NCBI GenBank assembly: GCA_011800805.1
Contig: MPNW01000088.1
Coordinates: 1 to 64,000, forward strand
Source: Hirudo medicinalis
Lineage: Eukaryota > Annelida > Clitellata > Hirudinida > Hirudinidae
Direction of reading: 5' to 3'
Length of the DNA stretch: 64,000 nt
How positions within the stretch are numbered: the stretch's first letter is position 1; the number at the start of each line of letters is the position of its first letter. Shown piece by piece: positions 54,701 through 64,000 of the stretch. The notes beneath the pieces were generated by a model. The model did no database searches. It was given only the letters and a program-made list of their open reading frames with translations, and was not told the origin of the DNA. A program made the translations under genes and the position numbers.

Positions 54701-55514
54701 GACTTACATTAATTTGTTCATTCTCATACCAGAAAATGAGAATATTCTTGACCTAATCTACTCCAACAATCCCATGCTTCTCCCTTCTATCAACATCCAC
54801 TGCTTTATTCGAGTACTTCAGCTAGATGAAATCCTCACTACCACTATGTCATTGACAGGATTGGAAAGGTTCAAGGATTAAGTCCATTTACTAGGCCCAT
54901 TCCCTCTCCTTCGACATCCCCACGTCTGATGATGTCTGTCCTTTAAATAACGAAAAAAATCTTTTCATGGTCATATGAAAACAGTTCGGATCAATCACAT
55001 CCGTCTTAATTCCAATACGAGAGATGGCCAGGCCGCCAACAGAACTTTCGGGCCCCTAAACTTTTATTTTTTTTACGAAAAACGTTTTTAAAACAAAGTC
55101 GTCAAACGCATTCTTTACAATATAAGCTCATATTTGTGTGATATCGATACTCTTTTAAAACATTGTTTCTGTTAAATTAATTACAAAATGCGGTGGTAAT
55201 AAACAAAAAATTCCATACTTTCTATGCCTTCCTAGCAAATACGTTTTTTCGTAAGTCTTTATCATTACCAGGTATATTGTAAGTATATTGTGGAGATTAT
55301 CAACTACTTTCTCTAGATTTCAATGTTGCATTGCACCAGTCGATCTATCTGATTATTTAGCAATTACTAATTGAGTTTTTGCTGCACTGGTAAACTGGAT
55401 TTTTTTTTTCTCATTCACGCTTGTCAATTGCCGTGTAAGTGACCTGCCCTTTGGCTTGCTTTGAACAAATAAATAAATAAATATATAAAACAATAAGCAA
55501 TACAACATAATATT
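51771..55514. other. very AT-rich stretch with hairpins, no gene seen
   Basis: 52440-53950 is extremely AT-rich. A 28-base perfect inverted repeat lies at 53676-53750. The 142-codon frame at 52869-53297 starts with GTG, is Lys/Asn/Leu-rich as expected by chance in such DNA, and has no recognised family. Near 55031 a piece of the MITE end seen at 31287 recurs. Confidence 0.35.
53676..53750. repeat. 28-bp perfect inverted repeat (hairpin), 19-base spacer
   Basis: Arms at 53676-53703 and 53723-53750 are exact complements (first arm starts TAAACATTAATAAATG). A third partial copy of the right arm (AAATATTTATAACATTTATT) is at about 53847-53870. Confidence 0.8.
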
Positions 55515-55609
55515 GGGCATCTGTAGTCGAGTGGTTAAGGTTTTCGTTTTGGTGCAGCTCCGTTAGGAGTTCAAATCCTAGCCGCTCGCAAGAGTTTATG
55601 AAACTACAA
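55515..55609 (+). repeat. tRNA-Ser/Leu-like SINE, family B, copy 2
   Basis: Reads GGGCATCTGTAGTCGAGTGG, TTAAGG, then TTAGGAGTTCAAATCCTAGC and CGCTCGC. The A box and B box are intact. The same following sequence (CGCAAGAGTTT, then AACTA) is seen at 58621-58685, so the unit extends past the tRNA-like part. Confidence 0.7.
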
Positions 55610-55635
55610 AACAATATGTAATATCACATAATATT

Positions 55636-55690
55636 ATGAGTCGCGTTCCCAACCCAGCCTGCACCGCCGCACTACATAAATGGTAATGAT
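55636..55690 (+). repeat. SINE family A, copy 7 (fragment)
   Basis: GTTCCCAACCCAGCCTGCAC gives the 3' side of the tRNA-like head with its closing stem; CGCCGCACTACATAAATGG is the start of the body. Confidence 0.6.
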
Positions 55691-57887
55691 TAAAAAGCGC
55701 CTTCACATCCTATAATAATATAGGATACATACAACACATAATATTCAGTATTAATTAAATTAATTAATTAAATTTATTTTATGCACATTTGATAAAGGTC
55801 ATGTAAAATAAAATAAGTGGGTGATTTATCACAGCTTATTTGTGGTATGAAAATAAATTTCATTGCAATAAAACACTCAGAAGGTTATTGAAGTTGTTAT
55901 TGGAAACACATCGCCTTCATCGTGGACGTCAGTTATAATTATAAGGATATTAAATTTAACGAGGCGATTAATTGAAAAGTGAAATCATTACTTACAATTT
56001 CTTAGAAATAGTTTAATAGGTTAAATTATCTGTGAATGATTTATCGTTCAATTCGTAATTTATTCAGCTCATTCATATTTTATTAATTAATTCCGTCACA
56101 GTATTCTTTTTATTTGCGTCCAGAATAATGATAGTCTATATAGAAGATTGCATTTTCCCACTTTCAAAAAAATGGACAAAAAAATATTTTAAAGATAGCA
56201 TTGAGAAACAACGATAAGCTGGACCAGTTGGTTCTCCATACTTTTTCTGACAAAATTATCTTCGTGTTTTAAAGGTGACTTAAAGAAACACATAATTTTA
56301 TGCAAAACGAGACGAAACATGAAATTGTCGAATTGGTTAAATGACAAAATATAATTCTTTATTTACCTTTATAGGTTCAAAATATAGGTGCATTCCTGCT
56401 GTGGAAAAAAAAAGCAGTAGTAGTGATCGCAACCTAACTTGTGAAACGACGCAGTTGCCTCCTTGCCATGAATGGAAAATAACTGCATTTACAAAAATAC
56501 ATAAAAATGTAATGTGGACAAATGTTTTAGAGCAGAATCTCGATCCGCATGAAATATGTAATGAACACTTCCTTTTGCAATACTAAAAAATTAGTTGTCA
56601 GAAAATGTTGGGTGAAGGATGCCATTTGAATGAAAGGCACGGGGTATTTTATTTTTCAAATGTTAAAGCATAAGATACCTTAACTTCTCATCTTAGGAGA
56701 TTAGCATGCTAATTTAAGGACAATGTTCAGGTTGACTAGAGGTTTCCCCATATGAAAACAACTAGACGTCGTTTTCCTTATTCATTTGGATCAAGGAGAA
56801 AAAGTTTTGCGGTTTCGCCCTGTAGCCTCGACTTATTGGGCATCCGAAGCTCCTTTTCACCTTATTTTGATTCTAAAAGAATTAATTCTTCGTAATGAAT
56901 TCTGTCGATATCAAGACATTAATTCAGTTTATATATTTGTCATATTACAAATATGTTTATTCCAGATTTTCTGAATCTGTGGAAATTAGTTGAAAAAATG
57001 ATTTAAACAAGTCAATCAGTCATGGAACTTTAATATTTTGTGATAGTCCTTCGTCGAGAAATGTTACCATACATTCAACCTTTTTAGTGTCTTTTGGTCA
57101 TTTTTACTTTCATCAACATTGTTTCCATCAATGTGAAGTTTATTCATTAATTCACCAACAATATACCTTGTGTTCAAATTTAAATTTACTGTTAAAATAA
57201 GTTAGATTTATCCTAGATAGTTCTTTGCATTCATTCATAATGACATTCAATCATTTCTTTTAGTTTTTATACTTTCTATTCGTTTTCCATTTTTCGAGTT
57301 TTCCATCAGCTATGAATTTGATGTTGCTCTAAAATGACGTAAATTTGGCACAAATAATAGGAGTAAAAAGGGCGTACTTAACACCTAGAAGCGCAGATTT
57401 CAAGAAACGTCAAGGAAACCATAAAAAAAAATTTTTAATTTATCGTAAGAAAATAAAATCAGTAAACCTTCAAAATGTTAACATTTTCTGTGGAAAAACC
57501 CGAGATATCGATAACAGAAATTTTAACTGTTACTATTTCACTTTAAGGAATAAAAATGAGATCCATTCCGGTTGATAAAATGGAGTGAAATGATCCTTTC
57601 GATGTCATGCATTCGTGCATTCGACCTATTAATCCATCCATCCTTCGCTCAATTCATTTGTCCGTCATCCATTCATCATTCGCATCTCATAGGTTTGAAA
57701 GGAAGAGGCGAAACTCGGCAGTTTGTGACAAGATAATTCATTTCAGAATTTGAGGAGAACGAAATTGATGCAGAATCTCACATTCCTATGTTCTTAAGGA
57801 TGCTATATAATATAATTTATTGCACGGATAAGTGTTAACAAAATGAAAAAAAGTGAAGAATTAATTTTATTATTGATTTGTAAATAA
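55691..57887. other. AT-rich, no gene seen
   Basis: The frames at 56341-56586 and 57345-57575 have no recognisable family and lack splice context. A CATTC/CATCC-rich tract lies at 57605-57680. Confidence 0.35.
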
Positions 57888-58445
57888 ATTTATTTATTTA
57901 TTTATTTTGTTTTATTTCAACAAAATGAGGGTCACAAGTGACCCCTAACACAAATTGTATTGATATAGGATTATAGAGTGATGCAGCGGGTAAAGTTGAA
58001 ATCATATAATTCTAAGATATTTCCTATCGGTGGGAGATAGGCAAGATTGGAATCGGGTTAGAGTTGTGGAGCTGTTGATTTCGGGGGAAGAGAATTGCAG
58101 GGTTTGATGATTCGGTTGACGAAAAAAAGCCTGAGCGGTGGAGCATTTTTCCTTACGTAGACGGGATGGCCACGTGTTCGAGACGATATGAAGTCGGGGA
58201 ATTCTGGAATGGTGCAGTGAGCGAAGCTACGAACTATTTTATATCAGAAGCATAAATCGTGGATTAGGCGTCGATGTTCAAGGGTCTTGAGTACGAGTCG
58301 CTGAAGTCTGCTTTTGTAAAGCAATGTTGTCAATCCTGGAATGGCTCTTGTGAAAAATTTCTGGACGCGTTCGATTTTTGTTAAAAGCTGCTAGTGGGCT
58401 CCAGACCGGGGAGCAATACTCGGGGATTGGGCGGACGTAGGTGCA
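57888..58445 (-). mobile_element. 3' end of a jockey/CR1-like LINE with (TAAA)n tail
   Basis: On the minus strand: YVRPIPEYCSPVWSPL, then, with frame changes, ERVQKFFTRAIPG, LYKSRLQRLVLKTLEHRRLI, HDLCF, VRSFAHCTIPEFPDF and RLEHVAIPST-like sequence. These are C-terminal polymerase motifs. The element ends at low coordinates in a (TTTA)n tract at 57888-57915, which is its (TAAA)n tail. Truncated at the 5' side and frameshifted. Confidence 0.7.
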
Positions 58446-58620
58446 ATTTTATTAAATTGAACTATTTTTAAATTTTGTAAATTAATTAAATGACTAAATT
58501 AATGTATTACATCTTAAATGAAAATTAATTACTTTATTTATAAAACACGAATAAAAAACGTAAAAATAAAACATAAAAAGGATCAGAAATGCTGCAATAG
58601 AAATCTAATTAATTAGTTAC

Positions 58621-58685
58621 AGAAACTCTTGCGATGATTTGAACTCCTAAGCGAAAGCCTTAACCACTCGGCTACCGATACACGG
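58621..58685 (-). repeat. tRNA-Ser/Leu-like SINE, family B, copy 3 (internal deletion)
   Basis: The complement reads CGGTAGCCGAGTGGTTAAGG, CTTTCGCTTAGGAGTTCAAA, TCATCGCAAGAGTTT. About 20 bases between the boxes are missing compared with the other two copies. Confidence 0.65.
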
Positions 58686-59990
58686 TTGCAACTACTTGTA
58701 ATGATTAATTAACAGTAATTACAGTATAATATTGAAATAAACCGGGGATCCGTAAACCAGTTAACTAATAAGTTTATTGAGCAACTATTCAATGAATAGA
58801 ACTGAATATCCAAGTACTCCAAGCCAAGTATTCCTATGGATCTGGGATGCTGAAGGCTGCCTAGGATATCTAGGCTTCTGAGTTGTCTGGGCTGCTGCCC
58901 CTCACTTCCTTAAAACAGGGTTCATATGTTTGGACAAATCTTTCCGAAGAAAAACTGAGTCGTCCTCACATAATCATAAATTTTTAAAGTAATAAACTAC
59001 ATACAGGGTTTCAAAAATATTATAATAGATCTATAGTGCAGAGAAAGGAAGGCGAATTGATGGATACAACGCGAGAAATATATCTCACAGGACAACTGGC
59101 ATTCTCCTGAATGAATGTTGATGAAAGTAACATCTAATGGGTCACTTTCTGTGTGTACCACATTCATCTCTGTTTAAAATTCTTGTGACTTTCGGATAAA
59201 TGGCATTGAATCACATAATGAGTTAATAATTAAGTTATGTTAAAGGTTTATAATAATCAAAATAGATAATTAATCTTAATTGTTTTTGAAATAATTCCAT
59301 TTTAATCTGTTTGTTTATGCAACGCATAAGATATATTTGTGTTTGGAGATTTTTTGCAATTTCACATTTCCATATTTATTCTTTTATTCATTTAGCCCAT
59401 CGATTTACTCATGTTTCAAATTTAGGCTCCGTAGCAAAACACAGGTTAATTTCAAACGTTTTCGACCTTCTATAGTCATTTAGTCGACAGCTTTAGCTTG
59501 TTTAAAATAACATAATCAGATTTAAGAATATTTAGAACAACATAAAACTTATTGTGATATAATCAGTTCCTCACCATATCTACCCATTCAACCTGGCTGT
59601 GCAATTAACTATGTATTCTTGGATTTGGAGAAAAGCGTTTTACTTTTCATCCATGAAACGGTGATAAAAATCTTTACTGGTATTCACATGTCTAGTTTGT
59701 TGAACAATGATGATTGGTTGACGGATTCGACGAACGTCGTGTTATCTTAATTTACTTTTCTTTTCATCATTTCTTCGCATCGCCCCAGGTGCCCAGGAAT
59801 ATGATCCTTGTAAATGGTTAACAAAAACTCCTCTGGCACGTGTCCTTGTAATTACTAGGCTTAAAGAGGAGTACTTATTGGGATTGGCATATATTTTTAT
59901 AGACGTTCTAAAATGAAGCATTTCACGTTTTATAAAAAAAAAATTGGTTATCTCATGTTTCATCCTATTTGCGATACATGACTAAGTTTT
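58686..59990. other. AT-rich, no gene seen
   Basis: No coding exon recognised. A somewhat GC-richer tract at 58810-58915 has no open frame of note. Confidence 0.35.
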
Positions 59991-60680
59991 CCAAAAGTAC
60001 TGCGCTTCAATAAAAGTACGAGTTTACACATCAAAAATTTACTAAAGTAAAAGTAAAAGTGTTTGTACTCATGTAAAAATGTAAAAAGTAAAAGTACCTA
60101 AGCTGCTTTTGTAGTAGTGGTCATTCGTTAACCATCTTATGCCAATCATTGTGATCGTACATCATTCCAAGATGTTTCAAACCTAACTGTCTGAACTAAT
60201 GTATAAACTGTTAAAACCACAAACCTTTTCCACTAAATAGTAACATTCACATTAATGAAAGTGCTTTTCCTCAATCAACGTACAATGGATAGTCTTACAG
60301 GAGCTACAATCAAATGTCGCTATGACTTGCTAGTAAATAATGCTACCACCATGGCATAGCCATGTAAACAATGAAAAACAAATGGCGTATTTATTGAAGT
60401 GCGTTGGATTGGAGATGTGAAATTTTAGAAATTGGATGGTCAGGTTGGCCGAATGGGAATAATCAACTTTATGTATTTTTTACTGTTTATTTTAATGTTT
60501 AGTTTTGTTTACATTGCTTTGTAACGCTTTGTGGCGGACAAGTAACGAGGTAAAAGTATTTCCGAAAGCTTATTTCGTTACAAGTAAAAGTACTGAAAAT
60601 TTTCCGTACATCGTTACAAGAAAAAAGTACTTGGGCTCTACTTGTGTAAAGTAACACGTTAATTAAACTTCGTTACACTG
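59991..60680. repeat. AGTAAAAGTAC-rich repeat, probably transposon-derived
   Basis: Starts with AAAAGTACTGCG and repeats AAGTAAAAGT several times at 60040-60105. It ends with GTAAAAGTATTTCCG, AAGTAAAAGTACTG, AAAAAAGTACTTGGGC and CTTCGTTAC. Similar GTTAC/AAGTAC-rich repeats are common non-autonomous DNA elements in animals. Borders uncertain. Confidence 0.4.
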
Positions 60681-62618
60681 AAGTTTTCTTATTTATGATC
60701 ATCCATTTGCCTCAATTTGTGATCCGAGACATCAGAGAGTATTTTATTGTTGTTGTCGCTAGACGGTTTTTAATCAGAATTAAATTTACACGATAAGAGG
60801 ATAATACGAATTATGACAGAGGAATTAATTGGTTTGATATTAACTTGTTCGAAAGTTAATGCTTGTTTTACTCATTAATGCGTGTTTTAAAGCTCATATC
60901 GTGCTCATGTTTATCTATTTTTAACTTTAACTTCATTTTATTAATATTACTAGCTCATATTAATATTATTGGCGTTAACATGTTACCATCATTGCCATTC
61001 CAGTCTATAAAGAATTTGCACATTCGCTTGCATAGCTTTCTCTCCTGTGACTCTTTGCACACAAACGCACAAGCAGTACACAACGGACTGTCTGTACACT
61101 CAGGCGATATACAGGAAGAGCGCATGAGTGCATGTAGGGCTCCAATTAAAATCCTCTACGATTGCTACCTGTCTCTAGGAGAGCACTTGACACGCTCACT
61201 TGATGACCGGTTCAAGAGAAGTAAATTGTCAACGAACAATTCAAATAATAATCATCATCCATCTTTACTGCAATTAATTTATTTTATGTAGTATGAGTTC
61301 ACCAAGAGCCTCCTATATTTCATCGAGAAAGAAACCAAATCATCGCAATTTCCAGAATTATTCCTAGTCAAATATGTCAAACTATCAAATATGTCAAACT
61401 TACTGTAAGAAGATGTGAGAGCGTTAAATATCTAGACTAATTGGGACCGAGATGGTTCGAAAAATAGAATTATTCGGATAATCGACCATCTCATTAAATA
61501 GGGTGAAAAACTTCTAAAAACTAATTTTGACAAGCATAATATAAGAATATAAATGAAACAAATTAACAATAAACACAATATTTTGTAACAATCTGCACTT
61601 TCAATGCTTAGTTCTCAACACGATTTATAGACATTCGTACCTTCCTTAATTCACTTTAAAAAATTGCAATTGACTCAGATAATTGTGGTTGTCGTGTTAG
61701 AAGCAGGTAGAAAGCCAATTTCCTGGAGCATTGAATGAATATGTTTTCCTGTACTTCCAGTTCATTATAGAGGATTGTTTTCTATAAAATGTCTGTGTCC
61801 TTCGATAGATCCTTTGTTTCATCAGATTATGCATTAGTTCTTAAAGTAGCGCTCAGATAGAAAATGCAGTTCTTGGTTCGACCTCGATCAATTTTAAAGA
61901 CTCATTGTCTTTGATGATTGATGCATTTTACTACAGCTTTCCTATAATGAATATATTATATATATTCTTATATATAGATTTCTTACCTTGTCGTGCTTAA
62001 TGCAGAATGAGTTCCGGATTTGGACCGAGAACTAAGCAAGTTACTCTTCTTGAAACATAACTTTATCACTTTTTTTTAAATTCGAAAGCCAGCTTTACTT
62101 TCTGATCATCTTTATGCATCATCCTTTTTCAATCAGAATATTGGATTGTCTGAAGATTTTTTATAAAAGTAATAACCATGAATTAACCTCTTTTAGATGA
62201 AATCTTAAAGATTACAGCACTTCTCAACAAGATCTCATTTTCAGTAGACTTCCACGTCACGGAGGTTTTATCCAAGGACAATTAAGTATTTAAGTACGTA
62301 AGGGAAGTTTCTACTTATCAGAGATCATCTCTGAGATTGTAGTACTTGAGATTAAAGAAAGGTCATGGAAAAAACTCTAACCAAAGACTGGAAGAACAAA
62401 ACTGATCAATTATCCTATCAAGAAGAACCAAATTCTCAAACTAACCACTCCTCCGATAAATATAATCTTATAACCCTGTATGTTATGTTTATACTGGAAC
62501 CTGATGAAGTAGAAGATTAATCATAGGATGTAGACTTATTAAACTCACTTTAGAGGCGGTTTTGGATTTAGTTAAAGATTACTTAACTAACTTTAAGTAG
62601 TCACCCATGATTAATTAC
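60681..62618. other. AT-rich, with one unusual open frame at 60863-61291
   Basis: The frame at 60863-61291 has a hydrophobic start and then a GC-richer part (about 61000-61220) with residues such as MSACRAPIKILYDCYLSLGE. No family is recognised. The remainder is featureless. Confidence 0.35.
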
Positions 62619-63520
62619 ACTGGACAACAAAATTATTTTTTTCCAAAGCATTAAAATAGCTGATTATTGTTAATTCAGTATGCTGATTCTAAATATGATA
62701 TTGTGTTTTTATATCACCCCCCAATTTTTCATAAAAACAAAACCATTAAAATAAGATTCTTTTTATTAATAATCACAAAAATTATTTCGTTCGCGAAATA
62801 AAATTTAAATAACAGTCAAAAATATTTAATAAAGTTATGCTTTGACTCTTTTTGCTTGTCGTTTATAGCTTTCGCATGAAGTTTCCCTAACCAATGTCCA
62901 GCAATAACACTGAACAACACTCTTTTTTGCCAAAACAAAAAATGGTGATTATGGTGCAATGAACAAACGCCACTCTTCTGCTTTGTGTTCAATGCTCACT
63001 TCGGTCATCCACATCCCAATGTTATTTCAAATTACAAGACCACCATCCATGTAAAAATATTCTAACATAACACTCTGAGCTTTTAATGCAAACGGAATGA
63101 ATCCGAATCAGTTAAATACTTTCTAGATATTGTTTTGCCACAAATTTGATATATTTGCAAAAAATGTACACTATAACAATGTTTTTTTAATGTAAGAATT
63201 GAGCAGTTTGAATGAGCGATCTCTAAATTATGCATAGTTTATATAAGAAAATATCACGTGACACATTAAAAAATAACAGTATTACATCATATATAGACCT
63301 GTCCAAAAAATGAGTTAATGGATTTGTTAAAATAAAATGCATTAGGATAAAAATGAATGAAATAAGTGCCCATTATATAACTCACTAATATGAAAGTGAA
63401 TTACCTAAATTTCTCAAAAACTGTGGGTGATGGATATTTTTATGTACATATTCATAATCTGGACATCATAATGCACCATAATCACCCATCAGAATCTTCT
63501 GGCAAAAAAGTGTGTTGTCC
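62619..63520. mobile_element. ~900-bp element with CACTGGACAACA inverted termini
   Basis: The left end CACTGGACAACAAAATTATT and the complement of the right end, CACTGGACAACACACTTTTT, share a 12-base terminal inverted repeat. A further inner inverted pair exists: GGTGATTATGGTGCAATG near 62943 against the complement of 63466-63484 (TGGGTGATTATGGTGCATTA). No transposase is recognisable. Confidence 0.45.
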
Positions 63521-63631
63521 AGTGCTATTTTTATGGGAAAATATAATATATACCTTATATATGAAATATTATCAGTTGTAATGAACTCTGCAATATCCTA
63601 TCGCAGTGAAAGAATAAAGCACTTTAATAAT

Positions 63632-63817
63632 TGTTTATTAACGTCCGTTGCATAGCTAGATGATTAGGACGGTACGACAATAAAGCATTTTCCGATCGCT
63701 CTGCCATTTATGTAGCGCCCTATCATGGCGATGCAAGCTTGGTTGCGAACAGGACGCATCACGACTTTTGCTATTGCCGCCGTAAGTGGGAATACTACAC
63801 ATTGAGCTAACCTGCAC
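63632..63817 (-). repeat. SINE family A, copy 8 (nearly full length)
   Basis: The most complete copy, about 186 bases. On the minus strand: closing stem GTGCAGG, A box GTTAGCTCAATGTG, B box TGTTCGCAACC, then the body GCGCTACATAAATGG, and the end ACCGTCCTAATCATCTAGC, TATGCAACGGACGTTAATAA. Confidence 0.72.
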
Positions 63818-64000
63818 GCCAGTCTTCCTTATTTAAGACTATAAGGCTTCAAAGCATCTTTACGCTCATCATCACAATCGACTTCAACATCAAAGTCGTT
63901 ACCACCTGCTGCCGTCGGATATTTGAAATCAATTGGGTGGCGGACAACTTCGTAAACAGACCTCTAATGTTCTCTTTCATCATCATCATCATCATCGTTT
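63818..64000. other. window end, no gene seen
   Basis: Short stretch ending in a (CAT)n run at 63978-63996. Confidence 0.4.

Noticed and set aside
41340..64000. Second ephrin exon
   Set aside because: I looked for an IICP-like codon run with splice signals; candidates such as 57650 (ATTTGTCCG) sit in CATTC-type simple repeats with no ephrin context.

Overview
The window is eukaryotic, metazoan nuclear DNA. It is AT-rich, its genes have many introns with GT..AG borders, the gene products are animal proteins, and transposon debris is everywhere. An invertebrate, probably an arthropod (perhaps a crustacean), fits best: the ephrin exon looks invertebrate, and Tc1/mariner, hAT and non-LTR relics are abundant. 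I cannot name the species. There is one 540-base assembly gap (10157-10696).

Genes cluster in the first 24 kb. From left to right they are: the last two coding exons of NKAP (+, ends at 991); a FAM174-type small membrane protein (+, about 11271-12067); a complete 11-exon STOML2, a mitochondrial SPFH protein (-, 19037 down to 12707); and a complete 8-exon NSUN5, an rRNA cytosine-5 methyltransferase (+, 19593-23752). FAM174 and STOML2 converge. STOML2 and NSUN5 start head to head about 555 bases apart, so they probably share a promoter region. A fifth gene was found by eye at 41176-41324: the signal peptide and first residues of an ephrin, ending at a consensus splice donor. No second ephrin exon is visible in the remaining 22.7 kb, which suggests a very long first intron.

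The rest is mobile-element debris and AT-rich DNA in which I see no genes. It includes degenerate Tc1/mariner copies (16.3, 22.2, 47.7 kb), hAT-like elements (6.6, 24.9, 31.3 kb), inverted-repeat elements (4.3, 9.9, 26.0, 46.2, 62.6 kb), pieces of R2-like non-LTR elements (26.9-28.0, 44.1, 50.7-51.8 kb), L2/CR1/jockey-like pieces (6.1, 28.1, 28.9, 36.7, 44.8, 58.0 kb), two LTRs of Ty3-like form (5.4 and 15.0 kb), and two families of tRNA-derived SINEs with several copies each. Simple repeats are common between 38 and 54 kb.

The genes do not form a pathway. STOML2 (mitochondrial inner membrane) and NSUN5 (ribosome modification) are housekeeping genes, NKAP is a nuclear splicing/transcription factor, and ephrin is a cell-surface signalling ligand. 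Splice sites and frames were worked out by eye.
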